64,000 nt of DNA from a bacterium (lineage in GTDB: Bacteria > Krumholzibacteriota > Krumholzibacteriia > LZORAL124-64-63): the NCBI GenBank assembly GCA_024223715.1, contig JAAEOA010000188.1, positions 37,527 through 101,526 on the forward strand, read 5' to 3'. Of the stretch, positions 37,158 to 45,757 are shown one piece after another. The notes under the pieces are model-generated. The model was given only the letters and a program-made list of their open reading frames with translations, did no database searches and was not told the DNA's origin. Both the position numbers and the translations under genes were made by a program. Positions within the stretch are counted from its first letter, which is position 1. Every line of letters starts with the position of its first letter.

Positions 37158-38603
37158 ATGAAATTCTCCAGCGCTCCTTTACGTGAATTCCTGGAAATCC
37201 CTTACGAACGTCTTGAGGAACTCAATCTGCAATCCAAGGAATATCAGGACAACTGGACCCCCATGGCCGAAGTGGAAGCTATCCGCCGCAAGTACCTCAA
37301 GGGCGAAAAACGCATCAAGGCTGTCACTGTGGCCTTTACTGACCTTGAGGGTCGACTGCACATGCTGGATTACGATAAAAAATATCTCCTGGATTCAGAT
37401 CACCTAACCTTCGACGGTTCATCCATTCGCGGTTTCACTAAAATTGCCGAAAGCGACTTGCAACTGGAAGTGGACTGGCGTGCCTTTTACTGGATGCCAG
37501 CCGATATTTTCGGTCCTGGTAAGGTGCTTGTTTTCGGCCATGTGCTGGGTCGCGACGGCAAACCCTATGAAGCCGATTTCCGTGGACGACTGCTGGCTTA
37601 TACCCGTGACCTTTACCGGGAAAAAGGCATTGTAGCCAACGTTGCCACCGAAACCGAAGGCTTCCTTTTTAATGGTCGAGATGCTGAGCGCACCTACTAC
37701 CGCACCGGAAAATTTGATCTCATTTCCACTGGAGGTTACTTCAACAGTTTACCACAGGACCCCCTGCGTCAATTCATCGATGCCTCTGCTGAAGTTCAAC
37801 GTGCCATGGGTTTTGAGAATGAAAAAGACCACCCCGAAGTGGGGCCTTCCCAGTTTGAAATGAACTATAAATACGCCACCGCCTTGGTTGCTGCCGACCG
37901 TATTCAACTTTACAAACTGCTGTGTCGTCAGGTCGCTCATAGCATGGACATGACGGCCAGCTTCCTGCCAAAACCTATTACCGGCATTAACGGCAGTGGA
38001 ATGCATACCAACATCAGCATCGGCAAAAACGGGGAGAACCTGTTTTACGATGGCAAGGGTGAGAACAACATGTCGGAACAGGGGCAGGATTTCATCAGTC
38101 GTATTCTGCAAAGTGCTGACGATCTATGCCTCATTTTGAATGCCAGTGTTAACTCTTACCGTCGGCTCGACCCCAACTTCGAAGCCCCTAATGAAATTTC
38201 CTCCAGCAGCGTAGACCGAACTTCCATGATCCGTATTCCTTTTGCCAGTAAGGCAGGCCAACGTCTGGAAGTCAGGTCCGTGGGACCAGACTCCAATCCT
38301 TATCTTTTGATTTACTCCTTGCTGAAAACCGGAATCGAAGGCCCCGAACCAGATGCCAAAGCCCCCAAGCCAAAACGCGTACGCAAAAAGCTCCTGCCAG
38401 GTAACATATACGACGCCATGAGCTCTCATCGGCGCAGCAAATGGGTCAGGGAAATCATGGGTGAAGGAAGCCATATCAAGTATCTGGAGTTGAAGGAAAT
38501 GTGCGCCCATCGTTGCCCAAAAGAACTTGGCAACCGAATAAAACGCTCAGAAATCATGTTCCACCATGAGGTTACAAACCAAATGCTCTGGAATCGTTTC
38601 TAA
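37158..38603 (+). CDS. glnA: Glutamine synthetase family protein
   Basis: 481 residues. A type-I-like glutamine synthetase: TFDGSSIRGF, ATETEGFLFN, GPSQFEMNYKYA, GINGSGMHTN (ATP/metal region), RRLDPNFEAPNEIS and RSVGPDSNPYLL. It condenses glutamate and ammonia with ATP. The NLYDLP adenylylation tyrosine of enterobacterial GlnA is absent; the chain ends MFHHEVTNQMLWNRF, so control by adenylylation is unlikely. It belongs to a branch that differs from the enterobacterial enzyme. Solitary with its own promoter. Confidence 0.88.
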   Translation: MKFSSAPLREFLEIPYERLEELNLQSKEYQDNWTPMAEVEAIRRKYLKGEKRIKAVTVAFTDLEGRLHMLDYDKKYLLDSDHLTFDGSSIRGFTKIAESDLQLEVDWRAFYWMPADIFGPGKVLVFGHVLGRDGKPYEADFRGRLLAYTRDLYREKGIVANVATETEGFLFNGRDAERTYYRTGKFDLISTGGYFNSLPQDPLRQFIDASAEVQRAMGFENEKDHPEVGPSQFEMNYKYATALVAADRIQLYKLLCRQVAHSMDMTASFLPKPITGINGSGMHTNISIGKNGENLFYDGKGENNMSEQGQDFISRILQSADDLCLILNASVNSYRRLDPNFEAPNEISSSSVDRTSMIRIPFASKAGQRLEVRSVGPDSNPYLLIYSLLKTGIEGPEPDAKAPKPKRVRKKLLPGNIYDAMSSHRRSKWVREIMGEGSHIKYLELKEMCAHRCPKELGNRIKRSEIMFHHEVTNQMLWNRF

Positions 38604-38673
38604 AACTTTTTGGTTGGAACGTTTATCCAAGTCGGTGCTTCAGGATTGTTATCCTTTGGCACTGACTTTTTCT

Positions 38674-39021
38674 TTAGCCGTCCTGTTTCGCAAACGACTC
38701 CAAGGCCGTTTCCTGGTCCGGGTAAACATCAAGGACTTTGTCCAGCCAAGTCAGCTCCAGCAGGTCCATTACTCGTTGCTTCACATTGCACAATACCAAC
38801 CCGCCACCTGAAGGCATGGATTTCAAACCCGAGACAAGGGACCCAATTCCTGTACTGTCAATAAATTCAACCGCATTCAAATCAATTATTAAATTCTGGG
38901 CTCCCTCTTTGATGAGAGCAGCAAGTTCACCTTTGAAATCCGAAGCCACAGAAGCATCGAGTCGGCTTCGCCCAACCACAACTATGGTCGTTTCTGCCTG
39001 AGGTAATATTTTGCATTTCAT
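38674..39021 (-). CDS. STAS-domain anti-sigma-factor antagonist-like protein
   Basis: 115 residues from the ATG at 39021 (GAGGTG upstream). It is a single STAS domain: VVVGRSRLDASVASDF, NLIIDLNAVEFIDSTGIGSL and LVLCNVKQRVMDLLE. The likely phosphorylated serine is Ser56 in DSTGIG. It would act in a partner-switching pathway, but no anti-sigma kinase or phosphatase lies nearby. Confidence 0.85.
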   Translation of the reverse strand: MKCKILPQAETTIVVVGRSRLDASVASDFKGELAALIKEGAQNLIIDLNAVEFIDSTGIGSLVSGLKSMPSGGGLVLCNVKQRVMDLLELTWLDKVLDVYPDQETALESFAKQDG

Positions 39022-39194
39022 TTTCACACCTCGTATTTGTTTGGCTTTCCACCAAAAATATTTGGCACACTCTCCCATTTTCGGCCATTTGCAGCGGTTT
39101 TTTAGGATTAACTCTCAGAAGGGGTCGATACGGCCTCAAATATGAGTTATACTCTCAAGGGTCAACATCATTCAATTCCGACGAGTGGATCCCT

Positions 39195-40307
39195 TTGAAT
39201 TACCCTTCATCGAGAAATAATGCTGTACGCTTGGCCGGCTTGGATCTGGCTCGGGGGCTGGCCGTAATTGGCATGGTACTGGTCAATTTTGTTTATGTTT
39301 TCAGTCAAAACCACGTGGTTGCCCTGGAAAATAGCCCGGACGCCTTCAATGCTCTTTCTCTTTCTTCTCAGGGCATTGCAGCCTTCGTTTTGATGGGACT
39401 CGCCGGTCGAGCTGCCTCGGTCTTTCTTATCCTCTTTGGCGTTGGCTTGTCCCTTCAATCCATTCGCCGCCAAAAAGGGAGTTCATCAACAGGTGTGGCT
39501 CCTCAAATAAGCCGTTACTTCTTGCTCATTCTTTTCGGCCTGGCGTTTGTCTGTCTGTGGGAAGCTGATATTCTGCACTATATTGGACTTTATGGATTGC
39601 TGGCTCTGCTGTTAGTCAAACTCAATACCCGATGGCTGGCCTTTTCAGGCTTGGTGTTTCTGTTCGGCAGCCTGATCCTGCGTGCACTTTTCCCCTACGA
39701 ATCTGGCTGGCAACCCAACGCCATTGGCTCTCATTACCTGGATTTATGGTCGGCTCCCGGCATTTTCCGGCAACTGATTTTTAACGGTTACCATCCTGTT
39801 TTCCCTTGGATAACTCTCGTTATCTGGGGCCTTCTTTTGGGTCGCCTTGATTTAAACGACATCAAAATTTTAAAACGCATGATACAAGGCGGCCTGGTTT
39901 TCACCCTGATTTTCTTTGCAACTCAAAGCCTTGGCGTTTCCGCCAGATTCTTCCCTGCCGATATTCTGTTTATTCTACTGGGAATTTCCAACTCAACCTG
40001 GATTCTGGGACTTTGTCTGAAAATAGGCCAAAACCCTGAACCAAACCGTGCTGAGGCCGTTATTCGCAACATGGGCCGACTGGCTTTCAGTCACTACCCA
40101 GGCCATGTTTTACTGGTCATTGTTCCGGTTGTTGTCTTCAGGAATGAAATTATGGATATGACGTTTGAAGCGGCGTTCCTTTGGTCATTCGCCTACTTAA
40201 TTCTCACCGGCATAGCAGGCCACCTTTGGTTAAAGCGCTTCAAACAAGGTCCTTTGGAAAAACTCCTGAAGGATCTTTCTGTGAAGCTTGTGGCCCGCTG
40301 GCGTTAA
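39195..40307 (+). CDS. DUF418/DUF1624-like membrane protein
   Basis: 370 residues with about nine to ten membrane segments. The start RLAGLDLARGLAVIGMVLVNF matches the DUF418 and heparan-acetyltransferase-like (DUF1624) families. The C-terminal LAFSHYPGHVLLVI corresponds to the conserved histidine-containing helix. Members are thought to move acyl groups or export molecules; the substrate is unknown. The start is a TTG at 39195, as no ATG comes before the first helix. Confidence 0.75.
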   Translation: MNYPSSRNNAVRLAGLDLARGLAVIGMVLVNFVYVFSQNHVVALENSPDAFNALSLSSQGIAAFVLMGLAGRAASVFLILFGVGLSLQSIRRQKGSSSTGVAPQISRYFLLILFGLAFVCLWEADILHYIGLYGLLALLLVKLNTRWLAFSGLVFLFGSLILRALFPYESGWQPNAIGSHYLDLWSAPGIFRQLIFNGYHPVFPWITLVIWGLLLGRLDLNDIKILKRMIQGGLVFTLIFFATQSLGVSARFFPADILFILLGISNSTWILGLCLKIGQNPEPNRAEAVIRNMGRLAFSHYPGHVLLVIVPVVVFRNEIMDMTFEAAFLWSFAYLILTGIAGHLWLKRFKQGPLEKLLKDLSVKLVARWR

Positions 40308-40308
40308 T

Positions 40309-40605
40309 TCAGCCGACAATTTGGGTCATTTCGTTAATAACCGTACTTTCAATTTTTCCCTCGGTGGCCTGTTTCATTTCAGCCAGATGATCAGACTCCA
40401 TGTGAACAAGCCATTCTTCGCGTGTAGCCCAGTTTTCAAAGAAAAGAAACAAACCCGGTTGGTTGTGATCTTGGTGTAAGTCGTATTGCAGGCAGCCAGC
40501 TTCAGCCAAAGTAGGGGCAATGGCTTTTATTAATTCTTTTTCAACCAAGTCTTCATGACCTGGTGCGGCTATAATAGTCGCAACAATTGTTAATGGTTTG
40601 GGCAT
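40309..40605 (-). CDS. Antibiotic biosynthesis monooxygenase-like (quinol oxidase type) protein
   Basis: 98 residues from the ATG at 40605 (AGGAGA upstream). A small ABM-fold: LTIVATIIAAPGHEDLV, GCLQYDLHQDHNQPG, FFENWATREEW and HLAEMK. Small proteins of this fold oxidise or bind quinols; the actual substrate is unknown. It converges on the DUF418-like gene. Confidence 0.85.
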   Translation of the reverse strand: MPKPLTIVATIIAAPGHEDLVEKELIKAIAPTLAEAGCLQYDLHQDHNQPGLFLFFENWATREEWLVHMESDHLAEMKQATEGKIESTVINEMTQIVG

Positions 40606-40724
40606 TATTTTCTCCTGCTTTGGTGCTTCCATGGAAACTTAGTGGTCGATTGTTGGTCAGTAATATATTCTGTAATTGAAAAATTCACAATCAATCTCAT
40701 ATCCGTTTTCTACACGGGAGCACC

Positions 40725-41426
40725 ATGAATTTAACTCAAATACATAAAGAGATGAAAGCCGCTGGCAATGCCGAAAGAGCAGCCCATGCTCAGGGGTTTT
40801 TCAAAACCGGCAAGGGCCAGTACGGTGAAGGCGATCGGTTTTTGGGAATTAGGGTTCCCGTGACTCGGACCATTGCCAGGAAGTGCCGGGAACTCTCACT
40901 CAAGCAAACGACCAGGCTCCTTCATTCTGTTTATCACGAAGAAAGACTATTGGCTCTTTTTGTTTTGGTCTGGCAATTTCAACGTTCCGATGACAGCGGA
41001 CAAACTGAAATTTACAACCTCTATCTGGACAATACTTCCTTCATCAATAACTGGGATTTGGTCGACTCTTCCGCCCACTTAATTGTCGGGCCCTGGCTCG
41101 AAAATCGACCCCGTAAAATTCTAACTGAGTTGGCCGTTTCCGGTACCCTGTGGGAACGAAGAATTGCCATGATGGCGACCTATCATTTCATCCGACAGAA
41201 CGAATATTCCGACACCCTGAAAATTGCCAAAATCCTTCTTCAGGATGATCACGATTTGATCCATAAATCGGTCGGCTGGATGCTTCGGGAAATTGGAAAT
41301 CGGGACCTTGAAACAGAAGAGGTTTTCCTGAAAAAACACATCCTTAAAATGCCTCGAACCATGGTCCGTTACGCCATTGAAAAATTTCCTGAAGAGTTAC
41401 GATTGCACTATTTGAAAATGAAATAG
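40725..41426 (+). CDS. DNA alkylation repair (AlkD-like) protein
   Basis: 233 residues of HEAT-like helices with the AlkD family layout: GDRFLGIRVPVTR, HEERLLALFVLVW, NNWDLVDSSAHLIVG, WERRIAMMATYHFI and IHKSVGWMLREIG. AlkD-type glycosylases remove N3- or N7-alkylpurines without base flipping. Conserved Trp-Asp and Arg positions for DNA binding are visible. A GGGAG ribosome site precedes the ATG. Confidence 0.88.
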   Translation: MNLTQIHKEMKAAGNAERAAHAQGFFKTGKGQYGEGDRFLGIRVPVTRTIARKCRELSLKQTTRLLHSVYHEERLLALFVLVWQFQRSDDSGQTEIYNLYLDNTSFINNWDLVDSSAHLIVGPWLENRPRKILTELAVSGTLWERRIAMMATYHFIRQNEYSDTLKIAKILLQDDHDLIHKSVGWMLREIGNRDLETEEVFLKKHILKMPRTMVRYAIEKFPEELRLHYLKMK

Positions 41427-41460
41427 TTTGCCCGATTTTCCTCATTTTAACCTACCTGTA

Positions 41461-41469
41461 TGGTATAAT
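41461..41469 (+). promoter_or_regulatory. Extended -10 promoter of the CapA-domain gene
   Basis: TGGTATAAT, identical to the element before the CotH-domain gene (14410). It ends 35 bases before the ATG at 41505. Confidence 0.6.
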
Positions 41470-41504
41470 TAGATGTTCTTTTGGGCCCACAACAAGGCGA
41501 GATT

Positions 41505-44500
41505 ATGAAACTGATTATCATTTTTTTGAGTTTTCCCCTGCTTCTGGGGTCCGCTGCCTTCGGAATCAGCCTCGAAAATGTTGTTGAAAATTTCGAGTCC
41601 GGAACTGTCATATTAAAGTCTTACGATGGCCAGGATCATGATCCGGACAGCTGGCAATTGACCCAAAACAACGCCTATTCCGGGACCAGTTTGCGCCTCA
41701 CAGGCAATACCTGGAAAACTGAATCCATTTCCAGTGAGGCCCTTTCCGATTCTACAATTTGGCAAGTTGCTGTATATGGCCAGGGCTATTCTGAAATGCA
41801 GGCCTTCGGTATTAGTGATGGCCAGAATGAACTCTTTTATACTCTCTTTGGTAGTGAGTTGCCCGCCGAAGACAACTGGTATACAGTATACCAGGGCGCT
41901 TTCTCTTTTAATCGTTGGGAGTTATACCAATTGCCCATTGGTCGGGATTGGATGACTCGTTTTGGATATCTTCCCACTATCAATCAATTAATTTTTGTAA
42001 ATGACGATGATTCTGGTTCTCCTGGCACGGTTTTATTCGACGAAATTGCGGATATTACCCAAGATTTACCCCACCCACCTCAAGTTAGTATACTGTATAC
42101 AGTAGAGGGTCAGCAGAAAATTTCCGCCAAACTCCATCAACTCTCCATTCAATTTCAGGGTGAGGTTTTTGACCCTGACTCTCAGGAGCACACCTGGAAC
42201 TGGGATTTTGGCGACAGCACTGTCAGCACTCAACCCAACCCCAGCCACACCTTCCTGGTGCACGCCGACTACCCGTACACCGTTGGTCTCAACGTTACCG
42301 ACACCGATGGCCTGGCTGCTGGCGACACCTGCCAAATTGCGGTCTCTGCCGGAAGTGGCGAGGGCCCCCTGACCGTTAATTTTGTGGGCGATGTTTTTAC
42401 TGGCCGGGGCTTCGAAAACAATGGCGGAATTATTGATACTCACGGTATTGAATCTCTGTTCACTCCCACCCTGGAAATCTTCGGTCAGGCTGCCGATGTA
42501 AACGTGGCTAACCTTGAAGTTCCCTACACCAACCGGGGCACTCCACACCCCACAAAAAGCGTTGTATTCCGTAGCCGGCCAGAGAACATTTCCGGCATCC
42601 AATATGCCGGTGTTGACCTGGTCACTTTAGGTAACAATCACATCATCGATTATGGTGAAATCGGCATGCTCGACACCATGGCCGGACTCGACGATTTGAA
42701 CATTCGATACAGCGGTGCGGGCTCCTCAGAATACATGGCTTTGCTGCCCACCTTCTGGACTGAAAAAGGTGTACGCCTGGGCTTTTTGGGACTGTGCAAT
42801 CGCACGGGCCGACAATGGAATTATCAACCCTTTCTGGATGCTGGTTATAACAAGCCGGGCTTTGCTTATCTGCTGCCCCAAAACCTTGCCACCTCCATCG
42901 ACTACACTCAACCGTTAGCCGACATCGTCATCGTTCAAACCCACAGCGGCGATGAATATTTACCATCTCCCGGGTCTGGCGCCGCTTCATTCGCACTGCC
43001 GCCAAGAATTGAAGCAACCACCATTGGCCCCGATGACATTGATTTTAAATTCCGCAACGAGCCCACCCCGGGTGAAGTGGGGTTGCGCCGTGCTGCTATT
43101 GAACTGGGTGCCGACATTTTAATCAACCACCACCCTCATGTTTTGCAGGGGTTTGAATCCTACCAAGACAAACTCATTGCTCACAGCCTGGGTAACTTCA
43201 TTTTTGATCTCTACTATACTGAAACCATGCCCACGCTTGTGCTCACCCTGGAAATGGAAAAAACAGGCCTCACGGGATATCGGTTCACTCCTGCCTGGAT
43301 AAACCACTGGATCCCCGAACCGGCAACCGGAAACCTTGGTCGGGAAATTGTTTCCCGCCTCGCCGATTATTCCCGCCCCATGAACGCTCTGGTTGTTCCC
43401 ATTAACAACAGCAACGAAGCCCGCATTCATTTATCCCGCGCCGGCATCGATTCAACCTTACAAACCACCACAACCAACCTGGCTCTGGTTTCAGAAGACG
43501 GATACGCTTACTCCCCTCCTTATAAATTTAGCGATGACACCAACCTCGGTGTTGAAAACCTATCCAGCCTTTCCGCCATTTCCGCCAACGGGACATGGCA
43601 AATCCGCTATGGCCGTGAAATTCTCTGGCACGGAGGCTTTGAAGATGAAGGTGCCGACCTTTGGGATGTGAATACTGATGACGAATACCTGACCAGTGAC
43701 GAATTCCATAACGGCCAGCGCAGCTTGCGTTTGCGCCGTTTTTCAGAGGCCAGCGTTCAAACCGGAACCGACCTGCAAAAACATCTTCCTTGTGACCCGA
43801 CCAAAGAACACTCAGCCGCCGCCTGGTTCAAAGCCGATAATGCTTTCCAGGCTCGCACCATGGTCCGGTTTTACAATAATCGATATTCCAACACACCCCT
43901 TACCGACACTGACCTGGACCCTCGTTTCGACGGCTCATGTGACTGGACATACCAATGGCATAACCTGACCACCCCTGCTGATGCCGTCTATTTCGACATG
44001 CGCTGCGGCCACGAACCGCCTGCCAGCGATACGGCATACAGCTGGTACGACGACCTGGCCATGATCGAGTGGGAACCCTGGCATGATGCTGGCAGCAATC
44101 ACGCCGTGCCCTCTCCCAACAATTTCAGGTATCTTCAGGTCAGAGGTCCCGAAAATCAAATTGAGGAAATTGACCTTACCTTTACGAAGACCGCTTACGG
44201 CCCTCTACAGTCCAGTCATGTTATTGATAACACACCTCAAATCTCAAATCCTACTTTGCGGTGTTTTCCAAACCCCTTCAACCCCAGAATTACCATTGAA
44301 GTGGACCTGACAAAATCATCAACCGTTTCCACCGAAACCATCATTGAAATCTTTGATCTGCGAGGACGGAAAATTCGCCAACTATTCCAGGGGAACCTGA
44401 CTGCAGGCAAGCGTCATGGCCTGACCTGGAACGGACAGGACGACGACGGCCGAAGTCTATCCAGCGGAGTCTACCTTGTAAAAGTTCAACGAGGAGAATT

Positions 44501-44534
44501 AGGGGCTGTGCAGAAGGTCTCTCTGGTGCGCTGA
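41505..44534 (+). CDS. Secreted CapA-family protein with PKD and FlgD-Ig domains
   Basis: 1009 residues from the ATG at 41505. After a signal peptide there is a beta-sandwich region, then a PKD domain (WNWDFGDSTVSTQPNPSHTF). A CapA/PgsA-like metallophosphatase domain follows (NFVGDVFTGRGFE, NVANLEVPYT, GVDLVTLGNNHIIDYG, ILINHHPHVLQGFE, LIAHSLGNFIFD). A second carbohydrate-binding-like segment and the FlgD-Ig tail (CFPNPFNPRITIEV to LSSGVYLVKV) complete it. CapA proteins help make or modify poly-gamma-glutamate capsule; here it is exported. Two GTATAC 13-bp elements lie in its N-terminal coding part. Confidence 0.88.
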   Translation: MKLIIIFLSFPLLLGSAAFGISLENVVENFESGTVILKSYDGQDHDPDSWQLTQNNAYSGTSLRLTGNTWKTESISSEALSDSTIWQVAVYGQGYSEMQAFGISDGQNELFYTLFGSELPAEDNWYTVYQGAFSFNRWELYQLPIGRDWMTRFGYLPTINQLIFVNDDDSGSPGTVLFDEIADITQDLPHPPQVSILYTVEGQQKISAKLHQLSIQFQGEVFDPDSQEHTWNWDFGDSTVSTQPNPSHTFLVHADYPYTVGLNVTDTDGLAAGDTCQIAVSAGSGEGPLTVNFVGDVFTGRGFENNGGIIDTHGIESLFTPTLEIFGQAADVNVANLEVPYTNRGTPHPTKSVVFRSRPENISGIQYAGVDLVTLGNNHIIDYGEIGMLDTMAGLDDLNIRYSGAGSSEYMALLPTFWTEKGVRLGFLGLCNRTGRQWNYQPFLDAGYNKPGFAYLLPQNLATSIDYTQPLADIVIVQTHSGDEYLPSPGSGAASFALPPRIEATTIGPDDIDFKFRNEPTPGEVGLRRAAIELGADILINHHPHVLQGFESYQDKLIAHSLGNFIFDLYYTETMPTLVLTLEMEKTGLTGYRFTPAWINHWIPEPATGNLGREIVSRLADYSRPMNALVVPINNSNEARIHLSRAGIDSTLQTTTTNLALVSEDGYAYSPPYKFSDDTNLGVENLSSLSAISANGTWQIRYGREILWHGGFEDEGADLWDVNTDDEYLTSDEFHNGQRSLRLRRFSEASVQTGTDLQKHLPCDPTKEHSAAAWFKADNAFQARTMVRFYNNRYSNTPLTDTDLDPRFDGSCDWTYQWHNLTTPADAVYFDMRCGHEPPASDTAYSWYDDLAMIEWEPWHDAGSNHAVPSPNNFRYLQVRGPENQIEEIDLTFTKTAYGPLQSSHVIDNTPQISNPTLRCFPNPFNPRITIEVDLTKSSTVSTETIIEIFDLRGRKIRQLFQGNLTAGKRHGLTWNGQDDDGRSLSSGVYLVKVQRGELGAVQKVSLVR
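41879..41891. repeat. 13-bp GTATAC-A-GTATAC element, copy 2
   Basis: Reverse complement of the copy at 21241; located inside the CapA-domain coding region. Confidence 0.7.
42088..42100. repeat. 13-bp GTATAC-T-GTATAC element, copy 3
   Basis: Same orientation as the 21241 copy, 209 bp after copy 2 and in a different reading frame. It is also part of a 14-bp perfect palindrome (TACTGTATACAGTA). Confidence 0.7.
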
Positions 44535-44547
44535 CATTGACCTGGTT

Positions 44548-44931
44548 TTATTCCAGACCAAACTCCAGGCGCGCTTTTTTGGTGAGACTGGCCACAATTA
44601 AGTCGTAGGAATGATCCACCAGTTCTTCCACTAATTCCAAAGATACCGATGCACCCGGCACCACACTGTTCCACAATTTTTTATTCATGTGATATCCGGG
44701 TGTAATGCCTTCATGGTCTTCTCTCAACAGGGCACTGCGTTCCGGGTCGCACTTCAGGTTCACAAATAGCGGGTTGTTTTCCCAGGACATGAGGGCAAAC
44801 ATCTTTCCACCCACTTTAAAAACCATCACTTCGGGGCCAAAGGGGAAACCTTCTTCAGCGCCGTGTTTGGTCAGGATATATTCTCGTAAAGGTTCCAGAT
44901 GAGGATCCAGGTTTTTCGATGGTTCTTTCAT
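44548..44931 (-). CDS. MmcQ/YjbR-like protein
   Basis: 127 residues from the ATG at 44931 (GAGG upstream). Complete YjbR double-wing fold: FPFGPEVMVFKVGGKMFALMSW, NLKCDPERSALLRE, GYHMNKKLWNSVV and ELVDHSYDLIVASL. Described as a DNA-binding-like fold; function unclear. It lies 14 bp past the end of the convergent CapA-domain gene. Confidence 0.87.
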   Translation of the reverse strand: MKEPSKNLDPHLEPLREYILTKHGAEEGFPFGPEVMVFKVGGKMFALMSWENNPLFVNLKCDPERSALLREDHEGITPGYHMNKKLWNSVVPGASVSLELVEELVDHSYDLIVASLTKKARLEFGLE

Positions 44932-44977
44932 TTTCCAGTCCTCTATTTTGGTTCCAGGTTTTGTACATCGCTGCAAC

Positions 44978-45118
44978 AGTCGCTTCCCTGCACAAAGGGC
45001 TTGTGGGAAACGCCAGAATCATCCCCAAGACAGGAGCCGTCAAATACAACCACAAATGCTCCAAATGTCCGGAAACCAGAGCAAAAGTTCCCATCATCTC
45101 GGCAAGAAATTAGTTCAT
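44978..45118 (-). pseudogene. Relic of an aquaporin (MIP-family) gene
   Basis: From the ATG at 45118 the frame reads M-N-stop-FLAEMMGTFALV, the start of a MIP channel (compare LAEFxGTFxLV). It is followed directly by GHLEHLWLYLTAPVLGMILA, which matches the last transmembrane helix of aquaporins. The central pore with both NPA motifs is missing and codon 3 is a stop, so the gene is non-functional and lost an internal segment of very roughly 170-190 codons. It sits between the YjbR-like and PhnA-like genes. Confidence 0.6.
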
Positions 45119-45148
45119 TTCCGTTATGAAATTTCCGTCTCTATTGGA

Positions 45149-45739
45149 TCAGTTGGATTTCTTTACGAATTTGGTAAGAATGACAATCCGTTGGCCGCTC
45201 ACTCTTCCTTCAATATGTTCTTCATTGTCTGCCACCAAAGAAATCCCGCGCACCGCCGTGCCGCGTTTGGCAGTAAACCCGGCGCCCTTTACCGGCAAGT
45301 CCTTTATCAGAGTGATAGTATCACCCGCTTCAAGAACGGCGCCGTTACTGTCCCGGTGCACGACTGTTGCCTGCATCCCATCAGATGAACCACCTTCGGC
45401 TCCCTGTTCCGCCCAAACCTGCGTTTCTTCATCAAGATAAAGCATACCTAGCAAATCCTGAGGCCAGCCTTCGTTCTTCAATCGGTTTAGCATTCGCCAG
45501 GCAAGCACCTGAACGGCCGGAACTTCGCTCCACATGCTTTCGTTCAAACAGCGCCAGTGGTTGCTTTCTGTCTTATCAGCGTCTTCTATTTGCTCCCTGC
45601 ACACCTGACACAAATAAGCCGAATGATCTGCGTTTGAAGCGTCATGCGGACTCACACCCAATGCCGCCAATTCACTCGTTGAGTCGCACAATTCACATTT
45701 TGACCCACTGCGAGTTTGTAGAATTTCTTCTGTACTCAT
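45149..45739 (-). CDS. PhnA-like protein
   Basis: 196 residues from the ATG at 45739 (AGGA upstream). An N-terminal zinc-ribbon (SKCELCDSTSEL and YLCQVCREQI, two cysteine pairs) and a C-terminal DSNGAVLEAGDTITLIKDLPVKG domain match the PhnA family (formerly called alkylphosphonate utilisation protein). The name does not establish phosphonate use. Cytoplasmic. Confidence 0.88.
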   Translation of the reverse strand: MSTEEILQTRSGSKCELCDSTSELAALGVSPHDASNADHSAYLCQVCREQIEDADKTESNHWRCLNESMWSEVPAVQVLAWRMLNRLKNEGWPQDLLGMLYLDEETQVWAEQGAEGGSSDGMQATVVHRDSNGAVLEAGDTITLIKDLPVKGAGFTAKRGTAVRGISLVADNEEHIEGRVSGQRIVILTKFVKKSN

Positions 45740-45757
45740 TTTCAATCCTTGGTTGTT

